DNA of 11,870 nucleotides from contig JALSOD010000140.1 of assembly GCA_026986655.1 (NCBI GenBank), forward strand, positions 1 to 11,870, in the 5' to 3' direction. This stretch comes from Caldifarciminota bacterium. GTDB lineage: Bacteria > Hydrothermota > Hydrothermia > B15-G9 > WFZT01. Positions 1-7,044 of the stretch are shown here, in pieces. The notes below the pieces were generated by a model. The model was not told the DNA's origin. It did no database searches and worked only from the letters and a program-made list of their open reading frames with translations. Numbering within the stretch: position 1 is the stretch's first letter; each line of letters opens with the position of its first letter. The translations under genes were made by a program, and so were the position numbers.

Positions 1-264
1 TTTGAGGTGTGGTTTGGATAAGGAGTGGAAGTGAATGGAGAGTAGTTTATGAATATATTTTGAGAAGAGTGAATAATCATACATAGCAATATTATGACAC
101 ATTTTTGAAGAATTATCAAGTACAACATCTAATTTTTCCCATAATTCATGGGTAATGTCAGCCTTTTGCCGAGGGGGATGCAAACCGCTTGAAAACATGA
201 TTCCCCTGAATCCCTCTTCACATGAAGGGCATATTCTTTCCGAACTTGACTTGGGTATAACCAT
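1..264 (-). CDS. Unidentified protein, N-terminal part only, runs off left edge
   Basis: The minus strand stays open for 88 codons from an ATG at 264 to the edge of the window. The other frames of this stretch are broken by stops. The predicted product begins MVIPKSSSERICPSCEEGF. It has a CPSC pair at residues 12-15 that could be half of a zinc site, and a His/Ser-rich stretch near the edge. No family was recognised. No Shine-Dalgarno site precedes the ATG. The start codon lies only 16 nt from the divergent GGDEF-gene ATG, so the promoter of that gene would overlap the first codons here. That is unusual and lowers confidence. An in-frame stop lies about 13 codons upstream of the ATG, so the frame cannot start much earlier. 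It could be a real divergent gene, a decayed fragment, or a chance open frame. Confidence 0.4.
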   Translation of the reverse strand, partial: MVIPKSSSERICPSCEEGFRGIMFSSGLHPPRQKADITHELWEKLDVVLDNSSKMCHNIAMYDYSLFSKYIHKLLSIHFHSLSKPHLK

Positions 265-274
265 TTTCCATAAT
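246..274 (+). promoter_or_regulatory. Sigma70-type promoter of the GGDEF-STAND gene, predicted leaderless
   Basis: A -35 box TTGACT (246-251) and a -10 box CATAAT (269-274) are separated by exactly 17 nt. Only 6 nt separate the -10 box from the ATG at 281, so normal initiation about 7 nt downstream of the -10 box would start the transcript at or next to the A of the start codon. No Shine-Dalgarno sequence is present, which fits a leaderless mRNA. Confidence 0.7.
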
Positions 275-280
275 TGAAAT

Positions 281-3200
281 ATGAAGATTGATCCTTCCCT
301 CCTTTACAGGGATGAGTTGACTAATATTTTCAATCGTCGTTTTTTAAGAGATAGGGTACCCGATATCCTTCAGAATCTCCAAAAGAGAGGGAAGCCCTAT
401 GCCATCCTCTTTCTCGACATTGATAAATTTAAGCAGATAAATGATACCTGGGGCCACAAGGCTGGTGACCAGGCATTAATTGAATTTACGAATATATTAA
501 AAAAATCGATAAGAAAAAAGGATATTTTGATCCGTTACGGAGGAGACGAATTTATTATCATCCTCCCCGAGACATCCGTGCAAAAGGCCGAAGAGGTGGC
601 AAGGAGAATAGTTAAGAATCTGAGTGTGCCAAGGAACTGGATTACGCGCAGTTATATGCGTGAAACAAGCATTGGAATAGCTGTTTACCCCGATGATGCT
701 GAATCTCTCGGAAAATTAATTGAAATAGCAGATGCTCGAATGTACTGTGCCAAAAAGAGAGGCCCTGGTATGATCTGTCAGTCCGAGCTTACACCAGAGT
801 CACGAATGCTGTCCCTGGAAGAAAATATCATTGGACGTGAGGAGATTCTCCATAGATTATTCGAATTCCTCAAAGGAGCAAAGAAGGGTAAATTTGCCAA
901 TGTACTTCTACATGGACCTTTCGGCGCCGGGAAGAAGGAACTTGCTGAAATCATACTAGAGCGAGCACTGACCACCGATTTTTATACCCTTGAGCACGTT
1001 ACTAAACCATTCTCCGGGTTTGAAAACTTTGCGATGATATTTGAATTCATTCAGAGATTGAGGCAGATCAATCATCAAATGTTCAATAATGTTTTAAACA
1101 GCCTGCCCCGGACCGATCGCCAAAAGGTCAGCAACTTCATCGAGTCCTTTTCAATTGGCAGGAGAGTCGAGCAGGGCATTTCAAAGTTTCTGATAAATCT
1201 TGTCAAACGCCTCTCAGAGGAAAAGCCTACAGCATTTTTAATCACAAACCTCGAATACATTGATCCCAGGTCCCTTAAAGTGCTTCTAAATTTACTAAAA
1301 GAAATACAATCCACACCAACGATATGGATTCAGACCTTCGATAGCACGAGTTTAATTTTTAAAAAAGATACAAAGCATTATATTGATGTTCTCAAATCAT
1401 TGCCGGACACTCATGTGTTTGAGGTTGCACCACTCGGTGCTGAAGAAATTGGAAGACTTTTATCTATTTTGCTCGGCGGCCCGGTTTCTCATGAAATAGC
1501 TGAAGAAATTGCGGCTGCATCAAAGGGATTACCAAGTAATGTTAGGAAAATCCTGGATTTTCTTCAGAGGAACCAGTACATAAAATTTGAAGATTCAAGA
1601 TGGAAATTCCAGAGAGGATTTGAGAAATCACTTAAAACATGGTACAAGGAACACATCAAAAACCTACTTGGTACCTTGACTAATAAGAGCGTCTTTATAC
1701 TTGAAATCCTTGATCTCCTGGGTGGGGTTGAAATCGGATTTCTATATTCTCTCGTGGGGGGAGATAGAATCAGCTTTTATGAAGCCTTAACAGATTTAAC
1801 AGTTTCTGGCCTCATAAGAAATGACGGGAGCAGAATTTCATTTAAAGATAATATCGTTAAGGAAGTTGTCGCCAAAAAGCGTGAGCGTCATGCAAAAGAA
1901 ATTACGACACTCATTGCTGAAAAACTTCTGAAATTAGGGGAGAATAATCCAGATATTCTGTTAAAAGCTGCCAAGCTATTTAAAGAATCTGGTGCATACA
2001 ATGAGATGCTTGAGATTGTCTGGGGAACTGTTGTTTCTGATACCTATCAGGAGATAGAAGCTGAAAAGATTATTGGACTACTCGAAAATCTTCCTCCAAC
2101 ACAGGAGATTCTACGGTGGAAACAAAAATTTATCGATTTTCTCAAGAAAACTGGCAACTACGAAATGATAAGGCGAATCTCGTCGGAAACAATGGACATG
2201 ATAAAGAGACCTGGAGTCCAGTGGGCTAATTTTATGACTATTCAGCTCGAAAGTCTTTTAAAACTATCGCAATATGGGGAAATTGAAAGGATTTCAAGAG
2301 AAAACGCCTGGTTTTTAAAGAGAAATGGAGACCTTGGAAACTTCATCAAAGCGTTATACCTGAAGGGAAAGGCCTACGAACAAACGGGTGAGTATGAAAG
2401 CGCCAAGAGAAGTTTCATCCGAGCATATAGAATTGCCAGAAAGTATAGAATGGACAGATACGAAGTTCTTTCACTCATCGCATTTGTAAATACCTGCTCA
2501 AAAATAAACCCTGATATAAATACATACAGGATCTTTACCAAAAAACTGTTGCCTCTTATAAAATCTTTTCCTTTCTATCAGGAAAACTCTGAATGGCTAT
2601 ACCTTGAAACTCTTGAGCTTTATGCGCACAACGATTTTATTGAAGAACTCATCAATCTTGCAAACATTAATCTTGTAGAAGACAGATTTTTTTACGGATT
2701 CAAGCTGCAATCTCTTTCAGAAGCAAGACTAAAGACAGGTGAAATAAGTCGAATGATTGATAATCTTGAAGAATCTCTTACAATTCTGTCTTCCTACATC
2801 CCTCTATTCCTGCTTATTGATCATCTGGTTCTTCTAAGCCTGGGATTTTTCTTACTCGATGATCGCAAAAGACTTTTGAGTCTTTCAAGAGAATTTGAGA
2901 AGTTCTCCAAACCTCACCCATTATTCCTGCTTCCCCAAATTCTTTATCAAACCAGAACCGGAAAGCTAACACAGGCATACAACAAGTTCAGGCAATTACT
3001 TGAGTACAACAACTACCACCTCATATACATCAGGAGCTTGAATTTTATTCTCTACTTCCTGATTGAGGCAGGATTTACAGGTGTATCCGAAGAGGAGTAT
3101 GACAGAATAATGAAGGGGATCAACTTCTTACCTGTGTTTGAGAAAGCAGTACTTTATTTCAACGGATTTGCCCTGAATTTAAAGGGTAGAGGGAGGGAAT

Positions 3201-3346
3201 CATCTGGAAATTATCTATCAAAGAGTCTGTACTGGATAAAGAAGGGGTTATCAAACATTGCTGATAAAGAGATTAGGTCCAGAGTCATAGCAAATTCTCC
3301 TTTTATCAGTCAGGTTTTCCATGGTCTTAGATCAGCCTCCGTTTAA
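281..3346 (+). CDS. Diguanylate cyclase fused to STAND-type P-loop module and TPR-like tail
   Basis: A 1021-residue, probably cytoplasmic signalling protein with no signal peptide or membrane segment. Residues 8-165 form a GGDEF domain that makes c-di-GMP from two GTP. It has the DELT...NRR start, metal-site LDIDKFK (Asp46), an intact GGDEF motif (87-91) and the inhibitory RxxD I-site (RKKD, 78-81) exactly five residues before it. Residues about 183-430 resemble an AAA_16/STAND NTPase: Walker A GPFGAGKK (212-219), a degenerate Walker B region ending LEYID (324-328) and a lid near SKGLPSN. A winged-helix-like region (about 431-540) precedes a helical tail with a clear TPR near 686-722. The order cyclase, STAND, TPR mirrors soluble adenylyl cyclase and mycobacterial cyclase-ATPase proteins. 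The STAND and TPR parts probably sense a ligand or partner and gate the cyclase (inference). Walker A has Lys where Ser/Thr is usual, so ATP hydrolysis is doubtful. The start is supported by the promoter 6 nt upstream and by the short lead-in to DELT. Confidence 0.9.
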   Translation: MKIDPSLLYRDELTNIFNRRFLRDRVPDILQNLQKRGKPYAILFLDIDKFKQINDTWGHKAGDQALIEFTNILKKSIRKKDILIRYGGDEFIIILPETSVQKAEEVARRIVKNLSVPRNWITRSYMRETSIGIAVYPDDAESLGKLIEIADARMYCAKKRGPGMICQSELTPESRMLSLEENIIGREEILHRLFEFLKGAKKGKFANVLLHGPFGAGKKELAEIILERALTTDFYTLEHVTKPFSGFENFAMIFEFIQRLRQINHQMFNNVLNSLPRTDRQKVSNFIESFSIGRRVEQGISKFLINLVKRLSEEKPTAFLITNLEYIDPRSLKVLLNLLKEIQSTPTIWIQTFDSTSLIFKKDTKHYIDVLKSLPDTHVFEVAPLGAEEIGRLLSILLGGPVSHEIAEEIAAASKGLPSNVRKILDFLQRNQYIKFEDSRWKFQRGFEKSLKTWYKEHIKNLLGTLTNKSVFILEILDLLGGVEIGFLYSLVGGDRISFYEALTDLTVSGLIRNDGSRISFKDNIVKEVVAKKRERHAKEITTLIAEKLLKLGENNPDILLKAAKLFKESGAYNEMLEIVWGTVVSDTYQEIEAEKIIGLLENLPPTQEILRWKQKFIDFLKKTGNYEMIRRISSETMDMIKRPGVQWANFMTIQLESLLKLSQYGEIERISRENAWFLKRNGDLGNFIKALYLKGKAYEQTGEYESAKRSFIRAYRIARKYRMDRYEVLSLIAFVNTCSKINPDINTYRIFTKKLLPLIKSFPFYQENSEWLYLETLELYAHNDFIEELINLANINLVEDRFFYGFKLQSLSEARLKTGEISRMIDNLEESLTILSSYIPLFLLIDHLVLLSLGFFLLDDRKRLLSLSREFEKFSKPHPLFLLPQILYQTRTGKLTQAYNKFRQLLEYNNYHLIYIRSLNFILYFLIEAGFTGVSEEEYDRIMKGINFLPVFEKAVLYFNGFALNLKGRGRESSGNYLSKSLYWIKKGLSNIADKEIRSRVIANSPFISQVFHGLRSASV

Positions 3347-3367
3347 AGGCCAGAGAAAGTTTGAAAG

Positions 3368-3396
3368 TTGACAATCAGAGAATTGTTGTGTATAAA
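3368..3396 (+). promoter_or_regulatory. Strong sigma70-type promoter for tRNA-Glu, tRNA-Gln and guaB
   Basis: A consensus -35 TTGACA (3368-3373), a 17-nt spacer and a near-consensus -10 TATAAA (3391-3396). Transcription should start near 3403, about 9 nt before the mature tRNA-Glu. It lies 21 nt after the preceding stop codon with no visible terminator between them. No other promoter is evident before guaB. Confidence 0.85.
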
Positions 3397-3411
3397 TATA
3401 GCACTTCATGC

Positions 3412-3489
3412 GGCGCCATCGTCTAGTCCGGCCAAGGATACCTGGTTCTCAGCCAGGAGACCCGGGTTCAAATCCCGGTGGCGCTGCCA
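3412..3489 (+). tRNA. tRNA-Glu (anticodon CTC), 3' CCA encoded
   Basis: The sequence folds as a full cloverleaf. The acceptor GGCGCCA (3412-3418) pairs with TGGCGCT (3479-3485) through one G-U at the first pair. The anticodon stem CCTGG/CCAGG holds loop TTCTCAG with anticodon CTC at 3448-3450, which reads GAG. The T arm is CCGGG-TTCAAAT-CCCGG (3462-3478). Discriminator G3486 is followed by an encoded CCA (3487-3489). The GTCTAG at the D arm is typical of bacterial tRNA-Glu. Confidence 0.96.
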
Positions 3490-3496
3490 TAAATTT

Positions 3497-3568
3497 TGGG
3501 GGGTCGTCTAACCGGCAGGACGCCTGACTCTGGATCAGGTAGTCGGGGTTCGAATCCCTGCCCCCCAG
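3497..3568 (+). tRNA. tRNA-Gln (anticodon CTG), no encoded CCA
   Basis: The acceptor TGGGGGG (3497-3503) pairs with CCCCCCA (3561-3567); the U1-A72 first pair is typical of bacterial tRNA-Gln. The anticodon stem CCTGA/TCAGG holds loop CTCTGGA with anticodon CTG at 3530-3532, which reads CAG. The T arm is CGGGG-TTCGAAT-CCCTG (3544-3560). Discriminator G3568 is followed by CTT, so CCA must be added after transcription. The gene lies 7 nt after tRNA-Glu and 12 nt before the guaB ATG. Confidence 0.96.
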
Positions 3569-3580
3569 CTTTTTACATTC

Positions 3581-5038
3581 ATGGAAATAAAAGAGGCTCT
3601 TACTTTCGACGACGTCCTGCTCGTTCCCCAGAGGAGTGGTGTGATTCCTTCCAACGTAGATGTCTCCAGCAAATTAACCTCAAAACTCAAAATGACAATT
3701 CCCCTTGTATCTGCAGCCATGGACACTGTAACAGAAAGTGACATGGCCATTGCTATGGCGAAGTACGGTGGGATAGGAGTTATTCACAGAAACATGTCCC
3801 CGGAGGAGCAGGCCGAAAAGGTGGAAAAGGTCAAAAGGTATGAAAGCTGGATAATTATTGATCCTGTAACCCTCTCACCCGATGACACAGTTGAAACCGC
3901 CAAAAAACTTGTTGAAGAAAAAGGAATTTCCGGTATTCCTATAATCGAAAAAGATCATACTCTTGTAGGGTTGATCACAAAGAAAGACCTACTTTTTGAA
4001 TACAACAACGATCTGCCGCTCAAAAAAGTCATGAAAGACTTCCATAACCTGATCGTCGTCGAAGAGGGGATTGACATTGAAAATGCTGTTGAAATTTTGA
4101 AAAAACACAAGATTGAAAAACTACCTGTCGTTAACAAAGAAAGAAAACTTGTTGGATTAATAACCCTTAAAGATATTTTGAAAAAAACGGAATTTCCCGA
4201 TGCCTTTGTGGATGCGTCAGGGCGTTTACGAGTTGCAGCCGCAATAGGCACAGGAAAAGATTGGGAATACAGATTGAAACTTCTTGTAGATAAAGGTGTT
4301 GATGTTATTGTTGTAGACACTGCTCATGGCCATTCAGAGAAAGTTCTAAGCGTGGTTTCACAGATACGTCAAAAATATCCTGAATTACAAATTATTGCTG
4401 GAAATGTAGCCACTGCAGAAGGTTGCAAAGACTTGATTGAAGCGGGTGCCGACGCGGTTAAGGTTGGAGTTGGTCCTGGTTCTATCTGCACAACAAGAGT
4501 GATTGCAGGAGTTGGAGTTCCACAAATTACCGCAATAATGGACTGTTATAAGGTTGCCAGAGAAAAAAACATACCAATTATTGCAGACGGTGGGATCAGA
4601 TATTCGGGGGATATTGTGAAGGCGCTGGCAGCAGGGGCATCATCTGTAATGATCGGTAATCTATTAGCTGGAACTGATGAAAGTCCTGGAGAAACAATAC
4701 TACTTGGTGGCCGAAGGTTCAAAGTTTACCGTGGCATGGGCTCAATAGGGGCGATGATGGAAGGAAGTGGTGACAGGTATTTTCAGGAGGAAGCAACCAA
4801 GTTTGTCCCTGAGGGAGTAGAAGGAAGAGTGCCTTACCGTGGTCCTGTTAAGGACGTAATCTTTCAATTAATTGGTGGTTTGAAAAGCGGGATGGGGTAT
4901 GTGGGTGCAAAAAATATATATGAGCTTCAAAACAGGGCAAAATTCGTAAAAATCACCCACGCAGGTTTCATAGAATCACATCCCCATGATATCACTATAA
5001 CAAGGGAATCCCCGAATTACGAATTGCCCAGACATTAA
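3581..5038 (+). CDS. guaB: Inosine-5'-monophosphate dehydrogenase
   Basis: Cytoplasmic IMP dehydrogenase oxidises IMP to XMP with NAD+, the committing step to GMP. At 485 residues it has normal bacterial length. Seen directly: the N-terminal signature TFDDVLLVP (residues 8-16); PLVSAAMDTVTES; a CBS pair at about 92-145 and 152-205; the phosphate loop GPGSICTTR (298-306) with catalytic Cys303; the ADGGIR loop; and the flap with the Arg399-Tyr400 catalytic dyad ahead of EGRVPYRG. The Met1 start fits the family, whose members begin a few residues before TFDDVLL. No Shine-Dalgarno site precedes it; the ATG is 12 nt after tRNA-Gln, so it is probably co-transcribed with both tRNAs from the promoter at 3368. 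The CBS pair (Bateman module) is the usual site for purine-nucleotide control in this family. Confidence 0.98.
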   Translation: MEIKEALTFDDVLLVPQRSGVIPSNVDVSSKLTSKLKMTIPLVSAAMDTVTESDMAIAMAKYGGIGVIHRNMSPEEQAEKVEKVKRYESWIIIDPVTLSPDDTVETAKKLVEEKGISGIPIIEKDHTLVGLITKKDLLFEYNNDLPLKKVMKDFHNLIVVEEGIDIENAVEILKKHKIEKLPVVNKERKLVGLITLKDILKKTEFPDAFVDASGRLRVAAAIGTGKDWEYRLKLLVDKGVDVIVVDTAHGHSEKVLSVVSQIRQKYPELQIIAGNVATAEGCKDLIEAGADAVKVGVGPGSICTTRVIAGVGVPQITAIMDCYKVAREKNIPIIADGGIRYSGDIVKALAAGASSVMIGNLLAGTDESPGETILLGGRRFKVYRGMGSIGAMMEGSGDRYFQEEATKFVPEGVEGRVPYRGPVKDVIFQLIGGLKSGMGYVGAKNIYELQNRAKFVKITHAGFIESHPHDITITRESPNYELPRH

Positions 5039-5306
5039 AGAGAATCAAATAAAAATTTTTGGCACCCCATTCCCAAATGTATAGTTGACGACATGAACAT
5101 ATTCTTTTTGCATTATCTTCTTTCAATTTGGAAATTAATAGAAATGATCTAAACCTTTTTAACAACTAATTGTATGGAATATAATAAACGTGGCACAGGA
5201 TCTGAAGTTTTCAGATACTTTATCTAACCCTTAAAGTGGGGACGAGCTCGGCTTATCTTTTTTACTCGCTTCCTTTAAATACTCAAAGATAAACAGCCTC
5301 AAGTAA
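5039..5306. other. Convergent intergenic region, no gene seen
   Basis: This AT-rich gap lies between the 3' ends of guaB (+) and the glycerol-1-phosphate dehydrogenase gene (-). Frames are short and stop-filled. It should hold terminators for both directions, but no classic GC-rich hairpin with a long T-run was found. It contains a 7-bp hairpin at 5200-5216 and a near-palindrome GACGAGCTCGGC (5241-5252) with a T6 run at 5258-5263. Confidence 0.6.
5200..5216. terminator. Small hairpin, possible weak bidirectional terminator
   Basis: ATCTGAA (5200-5206) and TTCAGAT (5210-5216) form a 7-bp stem with a 3-nt loop between two converging genes. No strong T-run follows on either strand, so termination is uncertain and the assignment rests mainly on position. 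Confidence 0.25.
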
Positions 5307-6347
5307 CTAAATATTTTTAAAGAAATCACTTACTTCATCAACAAGCTCATCTATATCAAACTCATTAAGTATCGTATATCTATCCCTTATAGAAGGGGCG
5401 AGACGCACAGCTTTTTTTAGTGTTTTTGTATGAATTCCTATCTCCTGGGGTTTTGTTGGAAATGACATTTTTCTATAAAGTCTGGTGAGTTTCTCAACAA
5501 TTTGCAGGCTTCCCTGAAGATGGAGGGTAAAAAGTGTCATTACTCCAACCTGAATCCCGTGGAGTTTCTTATCACGACCAAGTATTCTGTCAAGACTGTG
5601 GCCGATATTATGCTCAGAGCCACTGGCAGGCCTTGAGCTACCAGCAATACCCATAGATACACCGCTTAACACGAGACCCTCCGAAAGGTCTCTCAGAAAC
5701 TCTATATCCCTCTCATTTTCATAAAAATCCAATTTTGACAGCATCCTCTCGGCAGGCAATAAGGCCAACATGCGTGCGAAATTATCGATCTTCTCGTATC
5801 CCTTTTTATAAGCTAATTCCCAATCGTTTGAAGCTGACAGATTGGACGTCAGGTCACCAAGACCAGCTCTCAAATATTCAATTGGTGAGTTCTTTATGAT
5901 GTCAAGATCAATTATCACTCCGGTGGGCATCACTGTCCCGGTACTTCTCGCTACTCCATTTACTCTCAGAATGCTTATAGGAGAAGACACACTGTCACTT
6001 GAGAGTATCGTGGGAACTGATATCATGGGTAAAGTCGTCTCAAGCGATAGGAATTTACCGCTGTCAATTATTCTTCCACCACCTGCCGCGATTATAAGGT
6101 CAAAGCCCTTTCCATACATGGCACTCTTTATCTCGTAAAGCATCCCAACGTCGTTAGAACTTACATGGTACTTCTGGAATCTGTCAAAAAATTTAAATTT
6201 TTCCAGTACTTTAGCACTTTTGTTACCAGTGATTATAACTGGTTTAATGAATGCAACATTATTCTTCTTCAAAATATCATCAAAATTGTTAAGAATTCCT
6301 TCTCCAATCTCGAGGAAAATAGGGATATTAATCAATCTGTAAATCAT
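5307..6347 (-). CDS. egsA: sn-glycerol-1-phosphate dehydrogenase (EgsA/AraM family)
   Basis: NAD(P)H-dependent, metal-dependent enzyme that in characterised relatives reduces dihydroxyacetone phosphate to sn-glycerol-1-phosphate. This is the stereochemistry of archaeal lipids and of AraM in Bacillus. At 346 residues it has family length. Motifs: nucleotide-binding GGGRIIDSGK (89-98); SVPTILSSDSVSSPIS (110-125); and likely metal ligands Asp165 in RAGLGD, His246 in SGSEHNIGH and His263 in KLHG. It is the last gene of a three-gene set, with its start 20 nt inside the nucleotidyltransferase gene. The start is fixed by a good Shine-Dalgarno AAGGAG 8 nt upstream. In this setting it probably supplies glycerol-1-phosphate to the neighbouring nucleotidyltransferase, but archaeal-type ether-lipid synthesis is an alternative. 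Exact substrate is not proven; related dehydroquinate-synthase-fold dehydrogenases act on other polyol phosphates. Confidence 0.87.
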   Translation of the reverse strand: MIYRLINIPIFLEIGEGILNNFDDILKKNNVAFIKPVIITGNKSAKVLEKFKFFDRFQKYHVSSNDVGMLYEIKSAMYGKGFDLIIAAGGGRIIDSGKFLSLETTLPMISVPTILSSDSVSSPISILRVNGVARSTGTVMPTGVIIDLDIIKNSPIEYLRAGLGDLTSNLSASNDWELAYKKGYEKIDNFARMLALLPAERMLSKLDFYENERDIEFLRDLSEGLVLSGVSMGIAGSSRPASGSEHNIGHSLDRILGRDKKLHGIQVGVMTLFTLHLQGSLQIVEKLTRLYRKMSFPTKPQEIGIHTKTLKKAVRLAPSIRDRYTILNEFDIDELVDEVSDFFKNI

Positions 6348-7044
6348 AGATGATGCTCCTTGCCTTATTGAGGTCCTCTAAAGTATCTATTTCAATCCAT
6401 TTTTCACCCTGCGTGTAGATCGGCAAGACATCAATATCATTTAAAACTTCATTAATCGCATCCTCGTACCATCTATCCCCCTTACCTTCTCGCAGATAAT
6501 CTTCAATTTTTCTAAAAATTATCTCTCCTGCGTCGCTTTTATACATCGAAACTCCGATGTATTCTCCATGCGCCGTCTCAGGTGAAATAGCCTTACTGAT
6601 CTCGATTATTCTTCCATCTCTCACCTTTACTTTCATCTCCTCATCACCTAAAACTTTTACATTATCAACTATCATAGCACTCTTCTTAGCTCTCATCAAA
6701 TTCTCAAAAATGACAGGAGAAAAGATTGTATCTGAGTTTATTACAACAAAACCTTCATGAGGCTTAATAAAATTTGAGATCAAATAAAACGTGTAAATGT
6801 TGTTGTAAATAGCATACTTTTCGTTAAATATCAATTGAAAATCTTTGTATTTACGCAGTGCTTCAAACCTATGTCCTCCGATAATGAAAATTTCATCTTT
6901 GTTGAATCCGAATTTATCGAGAATTTTGAGCTGAAAATCGAGTGGGGTTAGTCCATCTTTTAATTTTATAAGGGCTTTGGGCACTTCTTCTGTCAGCGGA
7001 TATAACCTCGTCCCTTTTCCTGCAGCGAGTATGAATACTTTCAT
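6328..7044 (-). CDS. LicC/IPCT-like nucleotidyltransferase, possible glycerol-phosphate cytidylyltransferase
   Basis: A 238-residue, single-domain cytoplasmic nucleotidyltransferase with the GT-A-like fold. It would join an NTP to a phosphorylated sugar or alcohol, releasing pyrophosphate. The N-terminal signature LAAGKGTRLYPLTEEVPKAL (residues 6-25) binds the nucleotide, with Lys23 as the conserved lysine. NSD at 103-105 supplies the metal-binding Asp105. The NNIYTFYL segment (81-88), WYEDAINEVL (192-201) and the ending W-x-EID-x-x-EDL (216-224) resemble LicC choline-phosphate and inositol-1-phosphate cytidylyltransferases more than large glucose-1-phosphate enzymes. Its ATG overlaps the flippase stop as ATGA, and its 3' end overlaps the glycerol-1-phosphate dehydrogenase start by 20 nt. 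No Shine-Dalgarno site is visible, so translation is probably coupled. CDP-glycerol as product is inferred from this context only. Confidence 0.85.
   Translation of the reverse strand: MKVFILAAGKGTRLYPLTEEVPKALIKLKDGLTPLDFQLKILDKFGFNKDEIFIIGGHRFEALRKYKDFQLIFNEKYAIYNNIYTFYLISNFIKPHEGFVVINSDTIFSPVIFENLMRAKKSAMIVDNVKVLGDEEMKVKVRDGRIIEISKAISPETAHGEYIGVSMYKSDAGEIIFRKIEDYLREGKGDRWYEDAINEVLNDIDVLPIYTQGEKWIEIDTLEDLNKARSIIYDLQID
6356..6361 (-). promoter_or_regulatory. Shine-Dalgarno site of egsA
   Basis: AAGGAG on the minus strand lies 8 nt before the egsA ATG and inside the last codons of the nucleotidyltransferase gene. It fixes the egsA start at 6347 and supports coupled translation. Confidence 0.8.

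Noticed and set aside
212..229. Interrupted inverted repeat CCC-TC-TTCA-CA-TGAA-GGG upstream of the -35 box as an operator
   Set aside because: The arms are 4 bp plus a bulged 3 bp with a 2-nt centre, too weak to distinguish from chance.
297..304. Minus-strand AAAGGAGG that looks like a strong ribosome site for the divergent frame
   Set aside because: No ATG, GTG or TTG lies at suitable spacing in frame; the bases encode Ser-Leu-Leu-Tyr of the GGDEF protein on the other strand.
3412..3489. Archaeal origin, suggested by the D-loop of tRNA-Glu (AGTCCGGCCAA) together with a glycerol-1-phosphate dehydrogenase
   Set aside because: The acceptor and GTCTAG region match bacterial tRNA-Glu, tRNA-Gln starts with the bacterial U1-A72 pair, promoters are sigma70-type, and the GGDEF protein is bacterial in character.
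3496..3750. Short open frames on both strands across tRNA-Gln and the start of guaB
   Set aside because: They overlap a tRNA and a clearly identified gene in other frames and encode nothing recognisable.
5085..5110. Promoter-like TTGACG in the convergent gap
   Set aside because: No acceptable -10 box at 16-18 nt and no gene follows on that strand.
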